From Pseudomonas sp. SCB32 (GTDB lineage Bacteria; Pseudomonadota; Gammaproteobacteria; Pseudomonadales; Pseudomonadaceae): a DNA stretch of 64,000 nt. Of the stretch, positions 20,350 through 29,393 are shown in pieces (the first letter of the stretch is position 1; each line of letters opens with the position of its first letter). The stretch lies in contig NZ_CP045118.1 of the NCBI RefSeq assembly GCF_009189165.1, positions 310,001 through 374,000 of the forward strand. The letters are read 5' to 3'. Made by a program: the position numbers and the translations under genes. The notes below the pieces were generated by a model, which did no database searches, had not been told where the DNA came from, and saw only the letters and a program-made list of their open reading frames with translations.

Positions 20350-21468
20350 ATGAATGCCCTGCACAGCCTGCAGACGGCGGCGGTTTCCATCCGCTCCGTG
20401 CGCAAGGTCTACGGCGACCCGGCCAGCGGTCCCGTCGCGCTCAAATGCGTCGATCTGGATATCCGCGACAACGAGTTCTTCACCCTGCTCGGTCCCTCGG
20501 GCTGCGGCAAGACCACGCTGCTGCGGATGATCGCCGGCTTCGAATTCCCCACCGCCGGGGAAATCCAGCTGTACGGCGAGAACATCGCCGACCGCCCGCC
20601 GTTCGAGCGCCCGGTGAACACCGTGTTCCAGCACTACGCGCTGTTCCCGCACATGACCATCGCCGAGAACCTGGCCTTCGGCCTGGAATCCCACCCGATG
20701 GGCAAGCGCATGAGCAAGACGCAGGTCGCCGAGCGCGTCCGCGAGATGCTTGCCCTGGTGCAGATGGAACGCTTCGCCCAGCGCAAGCCGACCCAGCTCT
20801 CCGGCGGCCAGCAGCAGCGCGTCGCCCTGGCCCGTGCCCTGGCGCCGCATCCCAAGGTGCTGCTGCTCGACGAACCGCTGTCCGCCCTCGACCTCAAGCT
20901 GCGCCAGGCCATGCGCGAAGAGCTGAAAGCGATCCAGTCCAAGACTGGGATCACCTTCATCTTCGTCACCCATGACCAGGAAGAAGCCCTGACCATGTCC
21001 GACCGCATCGCCGTGCTCTCCGAGGGCGAGGTGCAGCAGGTCGGCTGCCCGGACGAGATCTACGAACATCCGCGCAACCGCTTCGTCGCCGACTTCATCG
21101 GCGAGACCAACTTCCTCCCGGCGCGAGTCGAGGCCATTGCCGGCGACTGCGCGCAGTTCCGCATTCCCGGTGGCCAGCTGATCCAGGCGGCCAGCCGCGA
21201 AGGTCTGAAGGTCGGCGCCGAGGTCACCCTGTCGATCCGCCCGGAACGCCTGCAACTGGTGGCCGAGGACAACCCGTCCGCAACGCCCTGCAGCATCGCC
21301 CAGCAGATCTACCTGGGCACCGACCTGCAGTACCAGGTCAGCCTGGCCGACGGCACCCGCCTGACCGTCCGTGCGCCCAACAGCGCCGGCCAGCGTCAGC
21401 GCCTGGTGGCCGGGCAACGCGCCGGGCTGCTGTTCGAAACCGGCAGCGCCAGTGTCCTGCTGGACTGA
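20350..21468 (+). CDS. PotA-type ABC transporter ATP-binding protein
   Basis: 372 aa, energises a polyamine-class (PotABCD) importer. Walker A GPSGCGKTT (near residue 48), Q-loop VFQHYALFPHM, signature LSGGQQQRVALARAL, Walker B VLLLDEPLSALD, H-loop FVTHDQEEA, then a C-terminal TOBE domain (SIRPERLQLV). ATG 20350 has GCGGAGG about 8 bases upstream; the 12 upstream codons in frame were rejected. First gene of a four-gene transporter set. Confidence 0.92.
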   Translation: MNALHSLQTAAVSIRSVRKVYGDPASGPVALKCVDLDIRDNEFFTLLGPSGCGKTTLLRMIAGFEFPTAGEIQLYGENIADRPPFERPVNTVFQHYALFPHMTIAENLAFGLESHPMGKRMSKTQVAERVREMLALVQMERFAQRKPTQLSGGQQQRVALARALAPHPKVLLLDEPLSALDLKLRQAMREELKAIQSKTGITFIFVTHDQEEALTMSDRIAVLSEGEVQQVGCPDEIYEHPRNRFVADFIGETNFLPARVEAIAGDCAQFRIPGGQLIQAASREGLKVGAEVTLSIRPERLQLVAEDNPSATPCSIAQQIYLGTDLQYQVSLADGTRLTVRAPNSAGQRQRLVAGQRAGLLFETGSASVLLD

Positions 21469-21480
21469 GCGGGGGTGAGC

Positions 21481-22404
21481 ATGAACCAGATATCCACCAC
21501 CGGCGGTGCGCTGGAGCGGCGCAAGGCGCTGAGGAGCTTCCTCGGCGTGTCGCCCGCGCTGGCCTCCATCGGGCTGTTCCTGATCGTGCCGATCTTCATC
21601 GTGATCGGTTACTCGCTGATGCAGGCCAACCCCTATGGCGGGGTCAACCCGCACTTCAGCACCGATGCCTACGTGTCGCTGCTGTTCGAGCGCCAGCTCG
21701 ATGACAGCCTGGCCTTCGCCGACTCCTACATGGTGATCGCCCTGCGCTCCATCGGCATTGCCGCCGCGACCACCTTCATCACCCTGCTGGTGGGCTTCCC
21801 GGTGGCGGTCTGGCTGGCGATGCAGCCGGCGCACCGCCGTGGCCTGCTGATCTTCCTGATCACCGTGCCGTTCTGGGCCAACCTGCTGATCCGTACCTAC
21901 GCCTGGATCCTGCTGCTGCGCGGCACCGGCGTGATCAACAGCACCCTGATGAGCCTCGGCATCATCCACCAGCCGCTGGACCTGCTGTACACCGACGGCG
22001 CCGTGCTGCTGGGCCTGGTCTACACCTACGCGCCCTTCGTGGTGCTGCCGATCTACGCAACCCTCGAGAAGATGGACATGCGCCTGCTCGAAGCCGCCCA
22101 GGACCTTTATGCCGGGCGTATCCGCACCCTGCGCAAGGTGGTCCTGCCGATCGCCCGTCCGGGGATTCTCGCTGGCGCCATCCTCACCTTCGTGCCCTGC
22201 CTGGGCGCGATGATCGCCCCCGAGCTGCTCGGCGGCGGCACCAAGATGATGCTTGGCAACCTGATCTTCCGGCAGTTCAGCGATGGCCGGAACTGGCCCT
22301 TCGGCGCGGCGCTGTCGCTGGTGCTGATGGCTGCGGTGATGCTGGTGCTGATGTTCTACGCGATGCGCGCCGAGCGCCTGCGCATCGCCCGGGGAGGTGA
22401 ATGA
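21481..22404 (+). CDS. PotB-type ABC transporter permease
   Basis: 307 aa with about six membrane segments. The EAA loop that contacts the ATPase reads EAAQDLYAGRIRTLRKVVLPIARPG (core EAAQDLYAG). Start ATG 21481 follows GGGGGTGAG; an in-frame GTG at 21475 lies within that site. It begins 12 bp after the ATPase gene and its stop overlaps the next start, so it is translationally coupled. Confidence 0.9.
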   Translation: MNQISTTGGALERRKALRSFLGVSPALASIGLFLIVPIFIVIGYSLMQANPYGGVNPHFSTDAYVSLLFERQLDDSLAFADSYMVIALRSIGIAAATTFITLLVGFPVAVWLAMQPAHRRGLLIFLITVPFWANLLIRTYAWILLLRGTGVINSTLMSLGIIHQPLDLLYTDGAVLLGLVYTYAPFVVLPIYATLEKMDMRLLEAAQDLYAGRIRTLRKVVLPIARPGILAGAILTFVPCLGAMIAPELLGGGTKMMLGNLIFRQFSDGRNWPFGAALSLVLMAAVMLVLMFYAMRAERLRIARGGE

Positions 22405-23210
22405 TGCTGTCGCTGCTGAGCAAACGCCGTCTGGGCGTGCAGGATTTCCGTGGCTTCGGCGCCCTGAGCCTGCTGTTCTACGTCTACCTCTACGCGCCCA
22501 TCGTGGTGCTGGTGGTGCTCTCGTTCAACGCCAACCAGTCCGCCACCGTGTGGACCGGCTTCAGCCTCGACTGGTACCGCAGCGCCTTCGCCAACCAGGC
22601 GCTGCGCCAGGCCGCCGGCAACAGCCTGTTGATCGCCGTGTGTGCCTGCGTGATCTCCACCGCGATCGCCACCCTGGCCGCGCTGGGTACTTCGCGGGGA
22701 GCGAAGTTCAAGGGCCTGCGCCTGTCCATGGGGGCGATCATGCTGCCACTGGTGCTGCCGGAGATCGTGGTCGGCGTCGCCACCCTGGCGCTGTTCTCCA
22801 CCCTCGGCCTGTCGCTGGGCTACGGCAACCTGATCATCGCCCACACGGTGTTCTGCATCCCGTTCGCCTACCTGCCGATCCGCGCCAGGCTGAACGACAT
22901 GGACCTGTCCCTGGAGCAGGCCGCCGCCGACCTCTACGCCGGCCCCTGGCGGACCTTCCGCAAGGTCACCCTGCCGCTGCTGACCCCGGGGATTGTCTCC
23001 GGGATGATGCTGGCCTTCATCGTCTCGCTGGATAACTTCGTGATCTCGATGATGGTCTCCCAGGCCGGCACCACCACTTTGCCGATCTTCATCTTCGGCC
23101 TGCTGCGCATGGGTGTGACGCCCGATGTGAACGCAGTGTCGACCCTGATCCTCGGTGTTTCCGTGCTGTTCGTAACGCTGTCCTACCTGCTTGGCAAGAA
23201 GAAAGCCTGA
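22401..23210 (+). CDS. PotC-type ABC transporter permease
   Basis: 269 aa, second permease of the importer, six predicted membrane segments and EAA loop EQAAADLYAGPWRTF. Its ATG overlaps the PotB-like stop (ATGA) and GGGGAGGTGA lies just upstream, an efficient coupled start. Confidence 0.9.
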   Translation: MMLSLLSKRRLGVQDFRGFGALSLLFYVYLYAPIVVLVVLSFNANQSATVWTGFSLDWYRSAFANQALRQAAGNSLLIAVCACVISTAIATLAALGTSRGAKFKGLRLSMGAIMLPLVLPEIVVGVATLALFSTLGLSLGYGNLIIAHTVFCIPFAYLPIRARLNDMDLSLEQAAADLYAGPWRTFRKVTLPLLTPGIVSGMMLAFIVSLDNFVISMMVSQAGTTTLPIFIFGLLRMGVTPDVNAVSTLILGVSVLFVTLSYLLGKKKA

Positions 23211-23229
23211 GCCACTTCCGGAGAACAAG

Positions 23230-24264
23230 ATGAGCAAACTGATCGCTGCTGTAGGGGCAACACTGACGCTGGGCCTGGTGGCCAACGTGCATGCCGCCGA
23301 GCAACTGAACGTCGTGAGCTGGAGCGGCTACTTCACGCCGCAGATCCTGGAGAAGTTCGAGAAGGAAACCGGTATCAAGGTGACCGTGGACTCCTACGAC
23401 TCCAACGAAACCCTGCTGGCCAAGCTCAAGCAGGGCGGCACCGGCTACGACGTGGCCATCCCCTCGCACCAGTTCATCCCGATCCTGGTGAAGGAGAAGC
23501 TGCTGGAGCGCTTCGATCCGGTCAGCCAGCCGTACTACGCGAACATCGTGGACAACCTGAAGAAGCCCACCTGGGACCCGGAAGGCGCCTACTCGGTGCC
23601 CTTCATCTGGGGCACCACCAGTGTGGTGCTGGACACCGCCAAGTACAGCGGCCCGATGGACAGCTACTCGGTGCTGTTCACCCCGCCCAAGGAGCTGCAG
23701 GGCAAGATCAACATGCTGGACTCCTCCAGCGACGTGATCGATACCGCCAGCCTCTACCTGGGCATCCCGCTGTGCAGCGAGGACCCCAAGCAGATGCAGC
23801 AGGTGCTGACCCTGCTGAAGAACCAGAAGCCCTTCGTGAAGACCTACAGCTCCAAGGCCGGCTCGATCCGCGAGAACCTGGCCTCGGGCGAAGTCGACAT
23901 GTCGATGTTCTGGGGTGGCTCGTCGATGCGCGCGCGTGAGATGAAGCCGAGCCTGAAGTACCTCTACCCGAAAGAGGGCGTGACCGCCTGGGTGGACAAC
24001 CTGGTGATCCCGGCCGGCGCCAAGCATCCGGACAGCGCGAAGAAGTTCATCGCCTTCCTGAGCAAGCCCGAGAACTCGGCGATGACCCAGAACTTCCTCA
24101 AGCACCAGAGCCCGATCAAGGGTGTGGAACCCTTCCTCGATGCGGGCCTGAAGGATGCGCCTGAACTGCACATCCCCGAAGGCACCAAGGTGGTGTTCAG
24201 CCAGACCTGTGGCGAAGGCGCGATCCGCCTGGCTGACCGTGTCTGGACCAACCTGATGCGCTGA
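23230..24264 (+). CDS. PotD/PotF-type periplasmic substrate-binding protein
   Basis: 344 aa with a Sec signal peptide ending ANVHAA. WSGYF near the N-terminus and AWVDNLVIPAGAKH match the Trp/Tyr and Trp-x-Asp residues that hold the amines in E. coli PotD, so a cationic amine-type ligand is likely; other pocket positions (for example EVDMSMFWGG) differ, so the exact ligand may not be putrescine or spermidine. ATG 23230 is preceded by GGAG. 216 bp with two hairpin repeats separate it from the amidase. Confidence 0.9.
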   Translation: MSKLIAAVGATLTLGLVANVHAAEQLNVVSWSGYFTPQILEKFEKETGIKVTVDSYDSNETLLAKLKQGGTGYDVAIPSHQFIPILVKEKLLERFDPVSQPYYANIVDNLKKPTWDPEGAYSVPFIWGTTSVVLDTAKYSGPMDSYSVLFTPPKELQGKINMLDSSSDVIDTASLYLGIPLCSEDPKQMQQVLTLLKNQKPFVKTYSSKAGSIRENLASGEVDMSMFWGGSSMRAREMKPSLKYLYPKEGVTAWVDNLVIPAGAKHPDSAKKFIAFLSKPENSAMTQNFLKHQSPIKGVEPFLDAGLKDAPELHIPEGTKVVFSQTCGEGAIRLADRVWTNLMR

Positions 24265-24274
24265 GTGCGTTAGC

Positions 24275-24458
24275 TGGACCCCCGCGTTCGCGGGGGCGAC
24301 GGGGAGAGTGGTGTGTGTGGTGCTTCCAGGCGCCAGGGCACTGCTCGCCCCGACAAGACGCGTTGCCGATGAGCGCAGCGCTGTCTTTCCCCTGAGCGTC
24401 GGCAAGCCCGGCGCCCGCACTGTCCGTGATCCGTCGTCCCCGCGAACGCGGGGACCCA
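24275..24458. repeat. Inverted pair of GGACCCCCGCG-type palindromes
   Basis: Unit 1 at 24275-24302 (CCCCCGCGTTCGCGGGGG core) and unit 2 at 24431-24458 in the opposite orientation (CCCCGCGAACGCGGGG core) flank ~130 bases with no ORF. They lie between the transporter genes and the amidase and could stabilise or attenuate the mRNA there. Confidence 0.7.
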
Positions 24459-24480
24459 GTAGAACGCAAGGCAACGCCGT

Positions 24481-25938
24481 ATGAGCCAGAACAAGCACAA
24501 CGAAATCGTCCAGCTCCAGGCCTATGAACTGGCCGAGCGTATCCGTCAGCGCCAGGTGTCCTGCCGCGAAGTGATGCGGGCGCACCTGGCGCAGATCGAG
24601 CGCTACAACCCGGCGGTCAACGCCATTATCAGCCAGCTGCCGAGCGAAACTCTGCTCGCCGAGGCGGACCTGCGCGACGCCGAACTGGCCCGTGGCGAGT
24701 ACCGTGGCTGGATGCACGGTCTGCCCCATGCGGTGAAGGACCTGTCGCTGACCAAGGGCATCCGTACCACCCTCGGCTCGCCGCTGTACCGCGATTACCT
24801 GCCCGAGCGCGACGGCATCATGGTCGAGCGCATCAAGGCCGCCGGCGCGATCATCATCGGCAAGACCAACACCCCCGAATTCGGCCTCGGCTCCCACAGC
24901 TACAACCCGATCTTCGGTGCCACCGGTTGCGCCTACGCGCCGGACCGCACCGCTGGCGGCAGCAGCGGCGGCGCCGCAGCGGCCCTCGCGCTGCAGATGG
25001 TCCCGGTGGCCGACGGCAGCGACATGATGGGCTCGCTGCGCAACCCGGCGGCCTTCAACAACATCATCGGCTTCCGTCCGTCCCAGGGCCGCGTGCCCTT
25101 CGACGACAGCGCCGACTTGTTCATCGACCAGCTCGGCTACGAAGGCCCCATGGGCCGCAGCGTGCGCGACGTGGCCCTGCTGCTGTCGGTGCAGGCCGGT
25201 GGCGATGCCCGCGCACCGCTGTCCATCGCCCAATCCGGTGAGCAGTTCGCAGGCAAGCTGGAGCGCGACTTCAAGGGCGCGCGCCTGGGCTGGCTGGGCG
25301 ATCTGGGCGGCTACCTGCCCATGGAGAAGGGCGTGCTGGAGCTGTGCCGCAAGTCCTTCGCCGACTTCGAGGCCATCGGTTGCCACGTCGAGGACACCGC
25401 CATGGGCTTCTCCGCCGAACGCCTCTGGGATACCTGGCGTACCCTGCGTCACTGGATGGTCGCCGGCTCCCTGGGCGCGACCTACGCCGACCCGGCCAAG
25501 CGCGAACTGCTCAAGCCCGAGGCGATCTGGGAGATCGAGAATGGCCTGAAGCTCTCTGCCGTCGAGGTGTTTCGCGCCTCCGCCGCGCGCAGCGACTGGT
25601 ACCGTGCGATCAGCCAGCTGTTCGAGCGCTACGATTACCTGCTGCTGCCCAGTGCCCAGGTGTTCCCGTTCGACAAGACCTGGGACTGGCCGAAAGAGAT
25701 CGCCGGCAAGTCCATGGACACCTACCACCGCTGGATGGAGGTGGTGATCCCCGGCACCCTGTCCGGATGCCCAGTGGTCAACGTGCCGGTCGGCTTCAAT
25801 GAGCAGGGCCTGCCGATGGGCTTGCAGATCATCGGCAAGCACCAGGCGGACATGGCCGTGCTGCAACTGGCCCATGCCTACGAGCAGGCCTCGCGCTGGT
25901 ACCAGCGCTGCCCGCCGCCGATGCTGGCGGGAGATTGA
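24481..25938 (+). CDS. Amidase, amidase-signature family (malonamidase-like?)
   Basis: 485 aa. The Ser-cisSer-Lys triad is visible: Lys in HAVKDLSLTKG (near residue 83), and the two serines in TAGGSSGGAAAALA and ADGSDMMGSLRNPA. It hydrolyses a C-N amide bond. The malonyl-CoA decarboxylase gene starts 29 bp later and the malonyl-CoA synthetase after that, which suggests the product is malonate, as with malonamidase E2 next to malonate genes in rhizobia. That specificity is inference; the fold assignment is certain. Confidence 0.85.
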   Translation: MSQNKHNEIVQLQAYELAERIRQRQVSCREVMRAHLAQIERYNPAVNAIISQLPSETLLAEADLRDAELARGEYRGWMHGLPHAVKDLSLTKGIRTTLGSPLYRDYLPERDGIMVERIKAAGAIIIGKTNTPEFGLGSHSYNPIFGATGCAYAPDRTAGGSSGGAAAALALQMVPVADGSDMMGSLRNPAAFNNIIGFRPSQGRVPFDDSADLFIDQLGYEGPMGRSVRDVALLLSVQAGGDARAPLSIAQSGEQFAGKLERDFKGARLGWLGDLGGYLPMEKGVLELCRKSFADFEAIGCHVEDTAMGFSAERLWDTWRTLRHWMVAGSLGATYADPAKRELLKPEAIWEIENGLKLSAVEVFRASAARSDWYRAISQLFERYDYLLLPSAQVFPFDKTWDWPKEIAGKSMDTYHRWMEVVIPGTLSGCPVVNVPVGFNEQGLPMGLQIIGKHQADMAVLQLAHAYEQASRWYQRCPPPMLAGD

Positions 25939-25967
25939 TCGCTTTATCCACACCGTGAGGGGGACGC

Positions 25968-27287
25968 ATGAATATCAGCTTCTTCCAGGAACTGCTGCAA
26001 AGCATCACCGAGCGCGGCCGGCAACTGCTGGAGTCGCGCGAGCCGGCGCCGGGCAATGCCCAGGCGCTGGCGCAGGCTTGCCACAAGCTGATTTCCAGCC
26101 ACGGCGAAGCCTCGGGGGTCGCCCTGGCGCAGCAGGTGCTGTGTGCCTACCGGGATTGCCCGGAGGCCCAGCAAAAGGCTTTCTTCGACATCCTGCTGAA
26201 GGACTTCGCGCCGCCCAAGGAGGCGCTGACCGAAGCCTGCCAGCGTTATCTCGATGACCCGTCGGCGGCGAACATCACCGCGCTGTTCCAGGCCTGCGAA
26301 CCACCGCGCCAGGAGCTGTTCCGCCGCCTCAACCAGGCGCCCGGTGGCACCGCCGAACTGATCGCCATGCGCCGCCTGCTGCTGCAGGAGCTCAAGGCCA
26401 GGCCGGAGCTTGAGGCCGTGGACCACGACCTGCAGCACCTGCTGGCGTCCTGGTTCAACCGTGGCTTCCTGGTGCTGCGGCGGATCGACTGGTCGACACC
26501 GGCGTCGATCCTGGAAAAGATCATCAAGTACGAGGCCGTCCACGCCATCAAGGACTGGGACGACCTGCGCAGCCGCCTGCAGCCGGCCGACCGCCGTTGC
26601 TTCGCCTTCTTCCACCCGGCCCTGGCCGATGAACCGCTGATCTTCGTCGAGGTGGCGCTGACTCGTTCCATGCCCGGCGCCATTGCTGAGATTCTGGAAA
26701 CAAAACCGGTGCCGCAGCCCGCGGAAGAACCCGACACCGCAGTGTTCTACTCCATCAGCAACTGCCAGGACGGCCTGCGCGGCATCTCCTTCGGCAACTT
26801 CCTGATCAAGCAGGTGGTGGAGGAGCTGGCGCGAGAGATTCCCGGCTTGCGCCAGTTCGTCACCCTGTCGCCGGTACCCGGCTTCCGGCGCTGGCTCGAC
26901 AGCCTGGGCGAGGACCCGCAACTGGGCGCGGCCGCCGCCGAATTGCTCAAGGCGCTCAAGCCCGACGCGCCGCCACCGCCGCGCACGGAGCAGCCGTTGC
27001 TGGCGCTGGCCGCCGAGTACTTCCTGCATGCCAGGAACGGCGGCGGCCTGCCGCTGGACCCGGTGGCGCGCTTCCACCTGGGCAACGGCGCCCGCCTGGA
27101 ACGCCTGAACTGGCGTGGCGACCTCTCCGCCAGCGGCCTGCGCCAGGCGGCCGGGCTGATGGTCAATTACCGCTACGAACTACGCCAGATCGAAAAGAAC
27201 CACGAAGCCTACGCCAATCAGGGCGCGGTCACGGCCTCTCCCGAGGTCCGCAAACTGGCCACCCTGTCAGCGAAAACAAAACGCTAG
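25968..27287 (+). CDS. Malonyl-CoA decarboxylase
   Basis: 439 aa, converts malonyl-CoA to acetyl-CoA and CO2. It matches the MCD family: a helical N-terminal domain (to ~residue 160), then the GNAT-like catalytic domain with CFAFFHPALADEPLIFVEVAL, FYSISNCQDGLRGISFGNFLIKQV and FVTLSPVPGFRRWL. The conserved catalytic Ser/His are expected in FVTLSP and near FHLGNGARLE. It is followed by the synthetase after 9 bp, as in matA-matB operons. Confidence 0.9.
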   Translation: MNISFFQELLQSITERGRQLLESREPAPGNAQALAQACHKLISSHGEASGVALAQQVLCAYRDCPEAQQKAFFDILLKDFAPPKEALTEACQRYLDDPSAANITALFQACEPPRQELFRRLNQAPGGTAELIAMRRLLLQELKARPELEAVDHDLQHLLASWFNRGFLVLRRIDWSTPASILEKIIKYEAVHAIKDWDDLRSRLQPADRRCFAFFHPALADEPLIFVEVALTRSMPGAIAEILETKPVPQPAEEPDTAVFYSISNCQDGLRGISFGNFLIKQVVEELAREIPGLRQFVTLSPVPGFRRWLDSLGEDPQLGAAAAELLKALKPDAPPPPRTEQPLLALAAEYFLHARNGGGLPLDPVARFHLGNGARLERLNWRGDLSASGLRQAAGLMVNYRYELRQIEKNHEAYANQGAVTASPEVRKLATLSAKTKR

Positions 27288-27296
27288 GACCCGCAC

Positions 27297-28820
27297 ATGA
27301 ACCAGAGCCTTTTCGCCGAAGTCGGCAAACACCTGCCCAGCGACCTTTCCAAACCCTTCATCCGCACCCCGGATGGCGGTGGCTACAGCTACGCCGACAT
27401 GCTGCGCAGCACCTCGCAGTTCGCCCATGCACTGGTGGAGCTCGGCGTGCAGCCGGGCGACCGCGTCGCCGTGCAGGTCGACAAGAGCCCCGAGACAGTG
27501 ATGCTCTACCTCGCCGTGCTGCGTGTCGGCGCGGTCTACCTGCCGCTCAACAGCGGCTACACCGGCGAAGAGCTGCGCTACTTCCTCGACGACGCCGAGC
27601 CTTCGCTGTTCGTCTGCGCGCCGGCCTTCGAGGCTCAGGCCCGCGAGCTGGCGAAAGTCAGCGGCGTGGCCCACGTGGAGACCCTGGGCGATGCGGGCAA
27701 TGGCTCGCTGATGGACCGGGTGCACGGCAAACCGGGACGCTTCGCCGACGTGGAGCGCGCATCCTCCGACCTCGCTGCGATCCTCTACACCTCCGGCACC
27801 ACCGGGCGCTCCAAGGGCGCGATGATCAGCCACGGCAATCTGGTCTCCAATGCCCGCGCACTGGTGGGCTACTGGAAGATTTCCAGCAACGACTGGCTGC
27901 TCCACGCGCTGCCGATCTTCCACATCCACGGCCTGTTCGTGGCCTGCAACAGCCTGTTGATGGCCGGCGGCTCGATGCTCTTCCTGAACAAGTTCGACGC
28001 CGCGCAGATCCTCAAGCTGCTGCCGCAGGTGAACCTGCTGATGGGCGTGCCGACCTTCTACACCCGCCTGCTCGACCAGCCCGGCCTGACCCGCGAGGCG
28101 GTGGCGCACATGCGCCTGTTCATCTCCGGCTCTGCGCCGCTCACCGCCGAGACCCACAAGGCATTCTCCGAGCGCACCGGCATGGCCATCCTCGAACGCT
28201 ACGGCATGACCGAGACCGGTATGAACACTTCCAACCCGCTGGACGGCGAGCGCATCGCCGGCACCGTCGGCTTCCCGCTGCCGGGCGTCGAACTGCGCAT
28301 CACCGATCCGGGCAAGGCCGAGCCGACCCTGCTGCCCCAGGGCGAGCCGGGGATGATCGAGGTGCGCGGGCCGAACGTGTTTCAGGGCTACTGGCGCATG
28401 CCGGAGAAGACCGCCGAGGAACTGCGGGCGGACGGCTACTTCATGACCGGTGATATCGGCTTCGTCGATGATCGTGGCTACGTGCAGATCGTCGGCCGCA
28501 ACAAGGACATGATCATCAGCGGCGGCTTCAACGTGTATCCCAAGGAGCTGGAAGAGATCCTCGACACCCTGCCGGGCGTGGCCGAATCGGCGGTGATCGG
28601 CGTGCCGCACCCGGACTTCGGCGAGGGCGTCACCGCCGTGCTGGTGGCCAGCAAGGGGCAGGCTCCGAGCGAGGCGCAGGTGCTCGCCGCACTGGACGGC
28701 AAGCTCGCGCGCTTCAAGCAGCCCAAGCGGGTGATGGTGGTGGACGCGCTGCCGCGTAATGTGATGGGCAAGGTGCAGAAGAACGTGCTGCGCGAGCAGT
28801 TCAAGGCGCTGTATTCCTGA
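27297..28820 (+). CDS. Malonyl-CoA synthetase (acyl-AMP ligase family)
   Basis: 507 aa, ATP + malonate + CoA to malonyl-CoA. Adenylation core motifs: YTSGTTGRSKGAM (P-loop), RYGMTETGMNTSNP, and YFMTGDIGFVDDRGY; the C-terminal Lys is in RNVMGKVQKNVLR. The MatB-type RYGMTETxM signature and the adjacent decarboxylase make malonate the likely substrate rather than a long-chain acid. Together the two enzymes feed malonate to acetyl-CoA. Confidence 0.88.
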   Translation: MNQSLFAEVGKHLPSDLSKPFIRTPDGGGYSYADMLRSTSQFAHALVELGVQPGDRVAVQVDKSPETVMLYLAVLRVGAVYLPLNSGYTGEELRYFLDDAEPSLFVCAPAFEAQARELAKVSGVAHVETLGDAGNGSLMDRVHGKPGRFADVERASSDLAAILYTSGTTGRSKGAMISHGNLVSNARALVGYWKISSNDWLLHALPIFHIHGLFVACNSLLMAGGSMLFLNKFDAAQILKLLPQVNLLMGVPTFYTRLLDQPGLTREAVAHMRLFISGSAPLTAETHKAFSERTGMAILERYGMTETGMNTSNPLDGERIAGTVGFPLPGVELRITDPGKAEPTLLPQGEPGMIEVRGPNVFQGYWRMPEKTAEELRADGYFMTGDIGFVDDRGYVQIVGRNKDMIISGGFNVYPKELEEILDTLPGVAESAVIGVPHPDFGEGVTAVLVASKGQAPSEAQVLAALDGKLARFKQPKRVMVVDALPRNVMGKVQKNVLREQFKALYS

Positions 28821-28844
28821 CTGCAACCCCACGGGAGTAATGGA

Positions 28845-28936
28845 CGTAGGATGGCGTAGAGCGAAGCGAAACCCATCGCTCCCGGGCAGCGGGCTCGAGG
28901 ACAGCATGGGTTTCGCTTCGCTCTACCCATCCTACG
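28845..28936. repeat. Long inverted repeat, right copy flanking the pot-malonate module
   Basis: GTAGGATGGCGTAGAGCGAA..GCGAAACCCATC pairs with CATGGGTTTCGCTTCGCTC..ACCCATCCTACG. Same family as 20057-20138; this copy's arms use GCGAAGCGAAA where the other has GCAGCGCAAAA. Confidence 0.8.
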
Positions 28937-28949
28937 CGCTGACTCGCAT

Positions 28950-28980
28950 GAAAAAGCCCCGCTCATGCGGGGCTTTTTTG
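28950..28980 (+). terminator. Terminator of the amidase-malonate operon
   Basis: AAAAAGCCCCGC / GCGGGGCTTTTTT with a TCAT loop; symmetric, so bidirectional use is possible. Confidence 0.88.
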
Positions 28981-28985
28981 TCTTC

Positions 28986-29075
28986 GTAGGAGCGGAGCTT
29001 CTCCGCGAAATCAGCTCCTGCTGGAGATATTAGGTGCATCGGACTCGCGTAGGAGTGGACTTCGTCCGCGATGTG
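28986..29075. repeat. Two REP-like units
   Basis: GTAGGAGCGGAGCTTCTCCG at 28986 and GTAGGAGTGGACTTCGTCCG at 29051, same orientation. Confidence 0.7.
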
Positions 29076-29120
29076 TCTGCCTCGCGCCGGGCTTTCTCGC
29101 GTCGCGCCGGCGTGCGCGCT

Positions 29121-29393
29121 GACTTCTTGTTTCGCCCCCTCGGGCGAGTCACTTCTTCCAAACCAAACGCCGAAGAAGTAACCAAGAAGGCTTGCCCCGG
29201 ACATCCGGTTTTTCGCTTAGGCGAAAAATTCCCTCGTTAAAGCGCAGTTTCAGGGGCACGCCACGACGGGCCATCCCTGGCCCATCGTGGCTCTCGCGGC
29301 ATCCATGCCGCTCAACCCCTGAAACTGCGCTTCAACGAGGCCTCCTGAACGGGGCCGTTCGGAGTGCGTGGATGTTTCTCTGGAAATCTCTTT
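29121..29393. repeat. Structured intergenic element, copy 1
   Basis: Homologous to 53250-53504. It contains ordered stems: ACTTCTTC 29151-29158 with 29172-29179; TTTTTCGC 29209-29216 with 29221-29228; a 24-nt arm pair 29233-29256 with 29316-29339 (one mismatch); and inside it CCACGA and GGGCCA (29261-29273) with TGGCCC and TCGTGG (29278-29290), plus GGCATCCATGCC. Both copies begin TTTCGCCCCCTCGGGCGAGT. Confidence 0.8.

Noticed and set aside
20350..28820. Interpretation of the module as plain polyamine catabolism
   Set aside because: No gamma-glutamylation, transaminase or aldehyde dehydrogenase genes are present; the enzymes instead point to malonate.
29034..29240. Small frame within the structured element
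   Set aside because: It runs through REP and stem sequences and the matching frame is broken in the second copy at 53250.
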